This document shows, piece by piece, positions 9,090-16,940 of a stretch of DNA of 64,000 nt. Source of the stretch: Massilia varians (GTDB lineage Bacteria; Pseudomonadota; Gammaproteobacteria; Burkholderiales; Burkholderiaceae_D). The DNA is taken from assembly GCF_027923905.1 (NCBI RefSeq), contig NZ_AP026966.1, forward strand, positions 5,209,001 through 5,273,000. Direction: 5' to 3'. Under the pieces are notes generated by a model that saw only the letters and a list, made by a program, of their open reading frames with translations, ran no database searches and was not told where the DNA came from. The number at the start of each line of letters is the position of its first letter. The stretch's first letter is position 1. The translations under genes and the position numbers were made by a program.

Positions 9090-10022
9090 CTAGCCGGCCA
9101 GGTTGGCGTAGAGCGCGGTACTCAGGTAGCGCTCGCCGAACGAGGGAATGATGGTCACGATCAGCTTCCCGGCGTTCTCCGGCCGCTGCGCCACCTGCAC
9201 CGCCGCCCACAGGGCGGCGCCCGATGAAATCCCCACCAGCAGTCCCTCTTCGCGCGCGGCGGCGCGCGCGGTCTCGAAGGCATCCTCGTTCTTCACGGTG
9301 ATCACCTCGTCGTAGACGCCAGTATTGAGCACCGCCGGCACGAAGCCGGCGCCGATGCCCTGGATCGGGTGCGGCCCCTTGGTCCCTTTCGACAGCATGG
9401 GTGAGGCTTCCGGCTCCACGGCGATGGCCTGGAAGCCGGGCTTGCGCGCCTTGATGACTTCGCTCACGCCGGTGATGGTGCCGCCGGTGCCGACGCCGGC
9501 CACCAGGATGTCGACCCGGCCGTCGGTATCGCGCCAGATTTCCTCGGCGGTGGTGTTGCGGTGGACTTCCGGGTTGGCCGGATTGTTGAACTGCTGCGGC
9601 ATGAAGCAGTTCGGATCGGCCGCGACCAGTTCCTCGGCGCGGCGGATCGCGCCCAGCATGCCTTCGCTGCCGGGCGTGAGCACCAGCTCGGCGCCATAGG
9701 CGCGCAGCAGCATGCGCCGCTCGTTGCTCATGGTTTCGGGCATCACCAGCTTGCAGCGGTAGCCGCGCGCGGCGCACACCATCGCAAGCGCGATGCCGGT
9801 GTTGCCGCTGGTGGGTTCGACGATGACGGTGTCGGGCTTGATCATGCCGGCCCGCTCGGCGGCCTCGATCATGGCCAGGCCGATGCGGTCCTTCACGCTG
9901 TGCGCCGGGTTGTGATACTCCAGCTTGCCGAGGATCTCGGCGCCGCCGTTCGGGGCCAGCCTGCGGATTCGTACGAGGGGGGTGTTGCCGATCAGTTCAG
10001 TAACGTCGTTCGCAATGCGCAT
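9090..10022 (-). CDS. cysK: Cysteine synthase A (O-acetylserine sulfhydrylase)
   Basis: The 310-residue enzyme is a PLP-dependent beta-family synthase that makes cysteine from O-acetylserine and sulfide. It has NTPLVRI near the start, the PLP lysine in SVKDR (Lys44), the substrate loop PTSGNTG and the phosphate-binding loop [10 protein letters not shown]. Segments [15 protein letters not shown] and [11 protein letters not shown] fit CysK rather than CysM. Length is normal. The gene is followed on its upstream side by the FKBP gene on the same strand, with a 31-base gap. Confidence 0.92.
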   Translation of the reverse strand: MRIANDVTELIGNTPLVRIRRLAPNGGAEILGKLEYHNPAHSVKDRIGLAMIEAAERAGMIKPDTVIVEPTSGNTGIALAMVCAARGYRCKLVMPETMSNERRMLLRAYGAELVLTPGSEGMLGAIRRAEELVAADPNCFMPQQFNNPANPEVHRNTTAEEIWRDTDGRVDILVAGVGTGGTITGVSEVIKARKPGFQAIAVEPEASPMLSKGTKGPHPIQGIGAGFVPAVLNTGVYDEVITVKNEDAFETARAAAREEGLLVGISSGAALWAAVQVAQRPENAGKLIVTIIPSFGERYLSTALYANLAG

Positions 10023-10053
10023 GCCAGTCTCCCGAGAATCGTTAGCGTTGTAT

Positions 10054-10593
10054 TTACTTCACGTTCACCAGTTCCACGTCGAAGATCAGGTCGGCGTCGG
10101 GGGGGATCATGCCGCCGGCGCCGCGCTTGCCGTAGGCCAGCGCGCTCGGGATGATCAGGGTGCGCTTGCCGCCCACCTTCATGCCCTGCACGCCCTGGTC
10201 CCAGCCCTTGATGACCATGCCGGCGCCGAGCTGGAACTCGAGCGGGTCGCCGCGGTCGAGCGAGGAGTCGAACTTCTTGCCGCGCTGCTTGGGCGCGAGC
10301 GGCTTGTGCAGCCAGCCGGTGTAGTGGACCTGCACCTTGCTGCCGACGCTGGCTTCCTTGCCCTTGCCGACCACGCGGTCGATGATCTCGACTTGCGGGG
10401 TGGGCGCGGCCGGCACGACAGCTTCGGCCTGCGGCTGCACCGTCTGCGGCTGGGTCGCCTGCGGGACGTTCTGCTGTTCCGGCGCAGGCTGGGTGGTGGG
10501 CTTGGACGCGTCCTGCTGCTGGGTGGCGCTGTCCTGGGCGGTGGCGCCTGCTGCGGCCAGCACCAGCGCGGCAAATACGGTACGACGGATCAT
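10054..10593 (-). CDS. Exported FKBP-type peptidyl-prolyl isomerase
   Basis: The 179-residue protein begins with a signal peptide ([20 protein letters not shown]), has a Gln/Pro/Thr-rich linker to about residue 75, and ends in one FKBP domain with [26 protein letters not shown] and [10 protein letters not shown]. It should help fold proteins in the periplasm. The start at 10593 is chosen because GGAAG lies just upstream and the signal peptide then begins at residue 1; the longer frame runs back into tcdA. The low-complexity linker is unusual for a small FKBP. Confidence 0.88.
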   Translation of the reverse strand: MIRRTVFAALVLAAAGATAQDSATQQQDASKPTTQPAPEQQNVPQATQPQTVQPQAEAVVPAAPTPQVEIIDRVVGKGKEASVGSKVQVHYTGWLHKPLAPKQRGKKFDSSLDRGDPLEFQLGAGMVIKGWDQGVQGMKVGGKRTLIIPSALAYGKRGAGGMIPPDADLIFDVELVNVK

Positions 10594-10628
10594 AGGGTTT
10601 CTTCCATCAAAGTGAGCAATAACTGATC

Positions 10629-11519
10629 CTATGATAGCAAGGCCGCTTCCGCTTGCACAGTTTGCACTTGAGCAACAGGCTCGGGCGCATCCACCGGCTC
10701 GGCGTTCGCCGCATCGGCCAGCTTGCGCAGCAGGTGGCCGGCCGCCACCATGCCGAAGGTGGCCGTGACCACCATGCTCGAGCCGAAGCCGGCGCAGTTC
10801 AGGCCGGTAACGCTGTTTGCATCGATGGCACAGGCCTCGCCCACATCCGGATAGCGCAGCGGTTCCATCGAGAACACGGCATCGATGTGGTACTTGTTCT
10901 TTTCTCCCTTGGCGAAACCGTACTGGGCGCGCAGGATCTTGCGCACTTTCTTCAGCAGCGGTTCCTGCTCGGTGCGGGCCAGGTCGCGCACTTCGATTTT
11001 GGTCGGATCCAGCTGGCCGCCGGCGCCGCCGATCACGACCAGGGGCAGTTTGTTGGCGCTGCACCAGGCGATCAGGGCCGCCTTCGACTTGACGCCGTCG
11101 ATGGCGTCGACCACGTAGTCGAAGCCTTTACCCGCAATCATCGTCTCGATGTTCTCCGGGTCGATGAAGTCCTCGACCAGGGTCACCTTGCAAAACGGAT
11201 TGATCTGCGCGATGCGCTCCTTGAGCGCCTCGATCTTCGGCATGCCGATGGTCGAGCTGAGCGCCTGGAGCTGGCGGTTGATGTTCGATTCGGCCACGTT
11301 GTCGAGGTCGATCAGGGTCAGGTGGCCGACGGCGCTGCGGGCCAGCGCCTCGACGATCCAGGAACCGACGCCACCGACGCCGATCACGCAAACGTGCGCC
11401 GCGCGGAAGCGTTCGAGGGCACGCTCGCCATAGAGGCGCGCAATGCCGCCGAAGCGGCGCGCAAAGTCGACTTCTTCGTCCAGGGTAGCTGCGAGAGCAG
11501 AGGTATCGGTCAGGTTCAT
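10629..11519 (-). CDS. tcdA: tRNA threonylcarbamoyladenosine dehydratase
   Basis: This 296-residue protein is a ThiF/MoeB/E1-like ATP-dependent enzyme that cyclises t6A37 in tRNA. It shows RFGGIARLYG, the nucleotide loop VIGVGGVGSW, the Asp/Asn switch LIDLDNVAESNINRQ and KGEKNKYHIDAVFS late in the protein, all diagnostic for TcdA (CsdL). The family is usually about 270 residues, so the C-terminal Ala/Glu-rich tail is a little longer. It is divergent from the hemerythrin-PdxH gene, with about 90 AT-rich bases between them that should hold both promoters. Confidence 0.9.
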   Translation of the reverse strand: MNLTDTSALAATLDEEVDFARRFGGIARLYGERALERFRAAHVCVIGVGGVGSWIVEALARSAVGHLTLIDLDNVAESNINRQLQALSSTIGMPKIEALKERIAQINPFCKVTLVEDFIDPENIETMIAGKGFDYVVDAIDGVKSKAALIAWCSANKLPLVVIGGAGGQLDPTKIEVRDLARTEQEPLLKKVRKILRAQYGFAKGEKNKYHIDAVFSMEPLRYPDVGEACAIDANSVTGLNCAGFGSSMVVTATFGMVAAGHLLRKLADAANAEPVDAPEPVAQVQTVQAEAALLS

Positions 11520-11607
11520 CGCGCCATTTTAACGGACCTCGATTGCGCATCTGCACTAAAATAGCTTCTAGTCAATCAAATTTTTTTCGTGTGTCAACAA
11601 AACGCCC

Positions 11608-12801
11608 ATGACCCTGCACCTCCACGACACCGCCCCCGACTTCGACCAGCCGATCGCCGTCCTCAAGCATTGCCATGACCGCATCCGCAAGCAGCTGGCG
11701 ACCCTCGACAAGCTGCTCGCCCACCTGCCGGAATTCGGCGCCGACGAACAGGCGCGCCAGGCCGCCGCGGCGGTGCTCAAGTACTTCGAGAAGGCGGCCC
11801 ACCTGCACCACGACGACGAGGAACAGGACCTGATCCCGATGCTGCGCGCCGTGGCGCAAGGCGAGGATGCCGCCACCCTGCAGGCGCTGGCGCCGGTGAT
11901 CCTGCAGGACCACAAGGACATGGACGCGCTCTGGCAGGACCTGCACGAGCAGCTGAGCGCCATCGCCGAAGGCCAGTCACCGGTGCTGTCGGCCAGCGCG
12001 GTGCAGCGTTTCAGCCAGCGCTATCTTGCCCACATGGAGCGCGAGGAAGGCACGATGGCGCCGATGGCCCTGCGCCTGTTCAGCCCGGAGCAGATGGCCC
12101 AGCTGGGCAAGGCGATGCAGGCGCGCCGCGGCATCGGCCCGGCGGCGCCAGGCCCGGCGATCGGCCAGGCCGTCGCCGACCTGCGCAAGGATTACGGCCA
12201 GGCCAGCCTGAACGAGGACGAGGTGATGGACGACCCGATGCTCCAGTTCACGCAATGGTTCGAGCAGGCGCTGAAGGCCGAGGTGAACGAGCCGAACGCC
12301 ATGTCGGTGGCCACGGTGGCCGCGAACGGCCGCCCGAGCTCGCGCATCGTGCTGGTGAAGCAGTTCGACGAACGCGGTTTCACCTGGTACACCAACTACG
12401 ACAGCCGCAAAGGCCAGGAGTTAGAGGATAATCAATATGCGGCTTTGTTGTTCTTCTGGAGCGAACTCGAACGTCAGGTTCGCATCGAAGGACGTGTAGA
12501 ACGCACGTCGAACGAAGAAAGCGACCGGTATTTCCGCAGCCGGCCGCTGAAAAGCCGTTTGTCGGCCATCGCCTCCCATCAAAGCGCTCCGATCAGCAGC
12601 CGCGCTGAGCTGGAACAGAACTACGAAGCCGTGGCACGGCAAGCTGGAGATGATCCTGCGCGTCCAGGCAACTGGGGCGGTTTCCGCCTCGTGCCCGAGC
12701 GCCTGGAATTCTGGCAGGGGCGCCGCTCCCGCTTCCATGACCGCATCGTCTACGAGCGGCAGGAAGACGGCAGCTGGATCCGCCTGCGTTTGCAACCCTA
12801 G
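11608..12801 (+). CDS. pdxH: Hemerythrin-like domain fused to pyridoxamine 5'-phosphate oxidase
   Basis: One uninterrupted 397-residue frame joins two normally separate proteins. Residues 1-175 are a hemerythrin HHE domain: [26 protein letters not shown] and [13 protein letters not shown] supply the di-iron ligands, ending QARRG as stand-alone members do. Residues 189-397 are PdxH, with [56 protein letters not shown] and the C-terminal WIRLRLQP. PdxH oxidises pyridoxine or pyridoxamine phosphate to PLP using FMN and O2. The linker is a short Gly/Pro/Ala stretch. An internal ATG at 12115 could also yield PdxH alone. Codon use becomes less GC-biased around 12420-12620. No Shine-Dalgarno sequence precedes ATG 11608. 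Confidence 0.88.
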   Translation: MTLHLHDTAPDFDQPIAVLKHCHDRIRKQLATLDKLLAHLPEFGADEQARQAAAAVLKYFEKAAHLHHDDEEQDLIPMLRAVAQGEDAATLQALAPVILQDHKDMDALWQDLHEQLSAIAEGQSPVLSASAVQRFSQRYLAHMEREEGTMAPMALRLFSPEQMAQLGKAMQARRGIGPAAPGPAIGQAVADLRKDYGQASLNEDEVMDDPMLQFTQWFEQALKAEVNEPNAMSVATVAANGRPSSRIVLVKQFDERGFTWYTNYDSRKGQELEDNQYAALLFFWSELERQVRIEGRVERTSNEESDRYFRSRPLKSRLSAIASHQSAPISSRAELEQNYEAVARQAGDDPARPGNWGGFRLVPERLEFWQGRRSRFHDRIVYERQEDGSWIRLRLQP

Positions 12802-12860
12802 GCCGCCACAGCGCAAGGTCCCATGCGTGGCACGCCGGCCCTTGATGCCGGAGGCGAAAC

Positions 12861-14072
12861 GTGTTCGAGCAAATGGTATTGTCGGCCTGGAATGCAGGCC
12901 TGCGTGACAAGCTGTCCCTGCCCTTGCGGGTGGAATTGTGGGATGGCCGCCAACTCGAGTTTTCCTCCGAGCCAGCACGGGTAACCATCCGCGTCCCCGA
13001 CCGCTCCGCCCTGCGCTACCTGCGCTCGCCCTCGCTGTACAACCTGGGGCGCGCCTACGTCGAGGGAGCGATCGACATCAAGGGACGGGCGGCCGACATC
13101 ATCAACGTGGGCAACGCCCTGGCGGCCAGCCTGGACAAGGGAGGCAGCCGCATCGGCGACATGCTGCGCCGCGCGGTCCCGCACACGCGCGAGAGCGATG
13201 CCGAAGCGATCCGCTACCACTACGACGTTTCCAACGATTTCTACGCGGCATGGCTCGATCCGGCCATGGTGTATTCCTGCGCCTACTTCGAGAACGGCAA
13301 CGAAGACCTGGCGACGGCGCAGCAAAAGAAAATCGACCACATCCTGCGCAAGATCGACCTGCGGCCCGGCCAGTTGCTCCTTGACATCGGCTGCGGCTGG
13401 GGCGCGCTGGTGCTGCGCGCGGCCCAGGCCTTCGGTGCGCGCTGCGTCGGCGTCACGCTGTCCGAGAACCAGGCCCGGCTCGCGCGCGAACGGGTCGAAC
13501 GGGCCGGACTGCAGGGGCAGGTCGAGATCCGCCTGCAGGACTACCGCGACGTCGAAGGCAGTTTCGAGCGCATCACCAGTGTCGGCATGTTCGAGCACGT
13601 CGGCGTGCGGCACCTGCCGGAATACTTTTCACGCGTGAACCGGCTGCTGGCCCCGGGGGGCGTGGTCATGAACCACGGCATCACGACCGCCAATGTCGAC
13701 AACAGCGCCACGCCCTACGGCGGCGGCGACTTCATCGACCAGTATGTGTTTCCTCACGGCGAGCTGGCCCACCTGTCCACGGTGGTGCGGACGATGCAGG
13801 AAGGCGGGCTGGAGGTGCGCGACGTGGAAAACCTGCGGCGCCACTATGCGCAGACCTGCGCGATCTGGACCGACAATTTCGAAAGCAATGCCGAGCACAT
13901 CCGGACGCTGACCGACGAGAAGCGCTTCCGCATCTGGCACGTCTACCTGGCGGGCTGCGCTTATGCCTTCGCGCACGGAAGGATTAGCCTGTACCAGATC
14001 GTGTGCGGAAAGGCGGATGGGGATGTGGCGCAGCTGCCGTGGTCGCGGCGGTATATGTACCTCGGCACATGA
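12861..14072 (+). CDS. Cyclopropane-fatty-acyl-phospholipid synthase family methyltransferase
   Basis: The 403-residue protein uses S-adenosylmethionine to modify unsaturated acyl chains of membrane lipids, by family. The N-terminal third (YNLGRAYVEGAIDI) is the lipid-binding cap; residues about 120-390 form the methyltransferase with AIRYHYDVSNDFYAAWLDP, the SAM loop LLDIGCGWGALVL and SVGMFEHVG. GTG 12861 is chosen because GGAGG lies at 12850-12854. It follows the hemerythrin-PdxH gene by 59 bases, so co-transcription is possible. The gene is followed by a palindromic repeat element rather than a classical terminator. Confidence 0.88.
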   Translation: MFEQMVLSAWNAGLRDKLSLPLRVELWDGRQLEFSSEPARVTIRVPDRSALRYLRSPSLYNLGRAYVEGAIDIKGRAADIINVGNALAASLDKGGSRIGDMLRRAVPHTRESDAEAIRYHYDVSNDFYAAWLDPAMVYSCAYFENGNEDLATAQQKKIDHILRKIDLRPGQLLLDIGCGWGALVLRAAQAFGARCVGVTLSENQARLARERVERAGLQGQVEIRLQDYRDVEGSFERITSVGMFEHVGVRHLPEYFSRVNRLLAPGGVVMNHGITTANVDNSATPYGGGDFIDQYVFPHGELAHLSTVVRTMQEGGLEVRDVENLRRHYAQTCAIWTDNFESNAEHIRTLTDEKRFRIWHVYLAGCAYAFAHGRISLYQIVCGKADGDVAQLPWSRRYMYLGT

Positions 14073-14085
14073 ATACCGTTACACC

Positions 14086-14234
14086 GTAGGGGTGGTCCAG
14101 TCCAGTGGACTGGACCACGCTCCGCCGGCCGCGCGTTCAAATCACGGCATTGCTGCCCGCGCGGCTATTCTGTTGCTGGTTGAACGCGCGGTCGGCAGAG
14201 CGTGATCTGGTCCACTGGACCAGATCACCCCTAC
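14086..14234. repeat. Long inverted-repeat element, copy A
   Basis: Two 55-base arms (14086-14140 and 14180-14234, inverted) flank 39 bases. Each arm begins GTAGGGGTG, holds a 12-bp hairpin with loop AGT, and ends CCGCGCGTTCAA. The arms differ at three positions within each hairpin half, and every change is matched by its pairing partner. The right end supplies the stop codon of msrA (14231-14233). A related element is at 44001-44108. It resembles a REP doublet or a small mobile palindrome; no transposase is in the window. Confidence 0.8.
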
Positions 14235-14770
14235 TTGAGCCGCTCCGTGAAAGTCTTGCGGAACTTCGCCACCTTCGGCGCCACCACGAAGGCGCAGTAG
14301 CCCTGCAGCGGATGCTGCGCGAAGTAATTCTGGTGGTAGTCCTCGGCCTTGTACCAGGTCTCCTGCGGCAGCAGCTGGGTCACGATCGGCGCATCCCACA
14401 CCGCCGCCATCTCGGCCATCACCTTGCGCGCCGTCGCCTCCTGCTCCGGCGAGGTGGTGAAGATCACCGAGCGGTATTGCGGACCGACATCATTGCCCTG
14501 GCGGTCAGGCGTGGTCGGATCGTGGATCGTGAAGAAGATCTCGAGGATGTCGCGGTAGCTGATCACCGCCGGATCGAACTCGAGCCGCACCACCTCGGCA
14601 TGGCCGGTCGTCCCGGCGCACACCTGTTCGTAGCTGGGTTGGTCGACGTGGCCGCCCATGTAGCCCGATTCCACGCGCGTCACGCCGCGCGCCTCCTGGT
14701 AGACCGCTTCCAGGCACCAGAAGCATCCGCCGCCCAGGATGGCTACCTCGCTCCCGCTGTGTTCGCTCAT
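14231..14770 (-). CDS. msrA: Peptide methionine-S-sulfoxide reductase A
   Basis: The 179-residue protein repairs the S epimer of oxidised methionine. It has the active-site motif GCFWC with catalytic Cys16, preceded by AILGG, and later SGYMGG, YEQVCAGTTGHAE, DPTTPDRQGNDVGPQYRS and the YHQNYF segment. ATG 14770 is chosen because the motif then sits at the normal distance from the N terminus and GGTGGG lies upstream. The C terminus ends in KFRKTFTERLK and its TAG stop lies within the right end of repeat copy A. It is divergent from the flavin reductase; a hairpin AAGCGCACT/AGTGCGCTT occupies 14822-14846 between them. Confidence 0.92.
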   Translation of the reverse strand: MSEHSGSEVAILGGGCFWCLEAVYQEARGVTRVESGYMGGHVDQPSYEQVCAGTTGHAEVVRLEFDPAVISYRDILEIFFTIHDPTTPDRQGNDVGPQYRSVIFTTSPEQEATARKVMAEMAAVWDAPIVTQLLPQETWYKAEDYHQNYFAQHPLQGYCAFVVAPKVAKFRKTFTERLK

Positions 14771-14894
14771 TGCACCCACCTTTGCTATTTCGTCAGATTC
14801 GATAGATCTTAATGTAACGCAAAGCGCACTTTCGTGCAGTGCGCTTGGGATCAAAACCCGGCTGAGCGCCCGACAGTGGCATAATGGCGGTCCA

Positions 14895-15401
14895 ATGAAT
14901 ACACGCTCTCCCCGCGCCACGGCACGCGGTTTCGATTCGGCGCATTTCCGCCATGCCCTGTCGCAATTCGCCACCGGCGTCACCGTCATCACCACGCGCC
15001 TTGCCGACGGCTCGTTCCGCGGGCTGACCGCCAGTTCCTTCAACTCGGTCTCGCTCGAGCCTCCGCTCGTCCTGTGGAGCCTGGGCGCCGGCGCCAACAG
15101 CATGCCCATCTTCAGCGGCAACTCGCATTACGTCATCAACGTGCTGGCGGCGGGCCAGCAGGACCTGGCGCTGCGCTTTTCGCGCCGCGGCACCGACGAT
15201 CCCTTCACCGGCGTCGACTACGAACTGTCGCGCACCGGCCTGCCGATCCTGAAAGGCGTCTCGGCCTGGTTCGAATGCCACAACCGCAGCCGCTATCCGG
15301 AAGGCGACCACGTCATCTTCGTGGGCGAAGTCGAGGAATGCGCCGTGCATCCGCAGTCGGCGCTGCTGTTCCACGGCGGACGCTTCGGCCATACTGGATA
15401 A
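14895..15401 (+). CDS. Flavin reductase family protein (FMN-binding split barrel)
   Basis: The 168-residue product matches the HpaC/ActVB-like reductases that use NAD(P)H to reduce flavin for partner oxygenases. Seen motifs are FRHALSQFATGVTVIT, the FMN-binding TASSFNSVSLEPPLVLWSL and FVGEVEECAV, ending in LLFHGGRFG. ATG 14895 is chosen because the family begins just before FRHALS; the longer frame to 14739 runs back over msrA. No partner oxygenase is adjacent, so its role cannot be set from context. The next gene is gcdH, 171 bases on. Confidence 0.85.
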   Translation: MNTRSPRATARGFDSAHFRHALSQFATGVTVITTRLADGSFRGLTASSFNSVSLEPPLVLWSLGAGANSMPIFSGNSHYVINVLAAGQQDLALRFSRRGTDDPFTGVDYELSRTGLPILKGVSAWFECHNRSRYPEGDHVIFVGEVEECAVHPQSALLFHGGRFGHTG

Positions 15402-15572
15402 GCGGCGCAATGCCGGCCCGTCATTGCCGATCGGGCAAAAATGAAAATGCCTGTCGCAGATTCAAAAGATGCGGCGCTGCGTCATTCCTATAATGGTCAG
15501 GCTATGGCGCGGCCCAGGGACGGGTGTGCGCTTCGTTTTCGTGAGAAAAAACCCTATCGAGACAGGACTACC

Positions 15573-16766
15573 ATGAGCCATTCCGATTCGCCCCGCAAAG
15601 CCGCCTTCCACTGGGACGACCCCCTGCTGCTGAACAGCCAGCTCACCGACGAAGAACGCATGGTGCGCGAGGCTGCCGCGAGCTACTGCCAGGACAAGCT
15701 GAAGCCGCGCATCCTCGAGGCCTTCCGCCACGAGCGCATGGACAACGCGATCTTCCGCGAAATGGGCGAACTCGGCCTGCTCGGCCCGACCATCCCGGAA
15801 CAATACGGCGGCCCCGGCCTGAACTACGTCTCGTATGGCCTGATCGCGCGCGAAGTCGAGCGCGTCGACTCCGGCTACCGCTCGATGATGAGCGTGCAGT
15901 CCTCGCTGGTGATGGTGCCGATCTTCGAATTCGGCAACGAGGAAACCAAGCAGAAATACCTGCCGAAACTGGCCACCGGCGAATGGATCGGCTGCTTCGG
16001 CCTGACCGAGCCGAACCACGGTTCCGACCCGGCCTCGATGGTCACCCGCGCCCGCAAGGTCGAGGGCGGCTATAGCCTGAGCGGCTCCAAGATGTGGATC
16101 ACCAACTCTCCGGTCGCCGACGTGTTCGTGGTCTGGGCCAAGGACGACGAAGGCGCGATCCGCGGCTTCGTGCTGGAAAAGGGCTGGAAAGGCCTGTCCG
16201 CGCCGGCGATCCACGGCAAGTTCGGCCTGCGCGCCTCGGTCACCGGCGAAATCGTCATGGACGAGGTGTTCTGCCCGGAAGAAAACGCCTTCCCGGACGT
16301 GCGCGGCCTGAAGGGCCCGTTCACCTGCCTGAACTCGGCCCGCTACGGCATCGCCTGGGGCGCGCTGGGTGCGGCCGAAGACTGCTGGCACACCGCGCGC
16401 CAGTACGTGCTGGACCGCAAGCAATTCGGCAAGCCGCTCGCCGCCAACCAGCTGGTGCAGAAGAAGCTGGCCGACATGCAGACCGAAATCACCCTCGGCC
16501 TGCAGGGCTGCCTGCGCCTGGGCCGCATGAAGGACGAAGGCACCGCTGCCGTCGAGATCACCTCGATCATGAAACGCAACTCCTGCGGCAAGGCACTGGA
16601 TATTGCCCGTACGGCACGTGACATGCTGGGCGGCAACGGTATCTCGGACGAGTTCGGCATCGTGCGCCACATGGTCAACCTCGAAGTGGTCAACACCTAC
16701 GAGGGCACCCACGACATCCACGCGCTGATCCTCGGCCGCGCACAGACCGGCATCGCCGCGTTCTGA
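15573..16766 (+). CDS. gcdH: Glutaryl-CoA dehydrogenase
   Basis: The 397-residue flavoprotein oxidises and decarboxylates glutaryl-CoA to crotonyl-CoA in lysine and aromatic acid breakdown. It is an acyl-CoA dehydrogenase fold with [13 protein letters not shown] and [10 protein letters not shown] for FAD binding, and the catalytic glutamate in [17 protein letters not shown], a C terminus typical of GcdH rather than other family members. The ATG at 15573 gives the normal length; the longer frame upstream adds a segment with no family match. The leader holds a consensus TATAAT at 15489-15494 that could be a -10 box. A strong hairpin follows the stop. Confidence 0.9.
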   Translation: MSHSDSPRKAAFHWDDPLLLNSQLTDEERMVREAAASYCQDKLKPRILEAFRHERMDNAIFREMGELGLLGPTIPEQYGGPGLNYVSYGLIAREVERVDSGYRSMMSVQSSLVMVPIFEFGNEETKQKYLPKLATGEWIGCFGLTEPNHGSDPASMVTRARKVEGGYSLSGSKMWITNSPVADVFVVWAKDDEGAIRGFVLEKGWKGLSAPAIHGKFGLRASVTGEIVMDEVFCPEENAFPDVRGLKGPFTCLNSARYGIAWGALGAAEDCWHTARQYVLDRKQFGKPLAANQLVQKKLADMQTEITLGLQGCLRLGRMKDEGTAAVEITSIMKRNSCGKALDIARTARDMLGGNGISDEFGIVRHMVNLEVVNTYEGTHDIHALILGRAQTGIAAF

Positions 16767-16772
16767 TCCAAC

Positions 16773-16800
16773 AAGGCGCGCCGTCCCGCGGCGCGCCTTC
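16773..16800 (+). terminator. GC-rich hairpin after gcdH
   Basis: An 11-bp stem (AAGGCGCGCCG and its complement, 16773-16783 and 16789-16799) with loop TCCCG follows the gcdH stop by seven bases. The downstream tract is pyrimidine-rich rather than a pure T run, so termination is likely but not certain. Confidence 0.6.
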
Positions 16801-16940
16801 CCCTGCAACACTGGTTTTGGTACAACAAACTTTTCCAATTTCAATCGTGCTGCGTCAATACAACGCGGTTTTGCGTTAGGATAGTTACTTAACTCTTATA
16901 ACTAAAAATAGCGGTATCTCAGACCATTTCGCGAGGTTGG

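Noticed and set aside
15489..15494. Consensus TATAAT as the main promoter of gcdH
   Set aside because: No matching -35 box at the usual distance; kept only as a remark in the gcdH entry.
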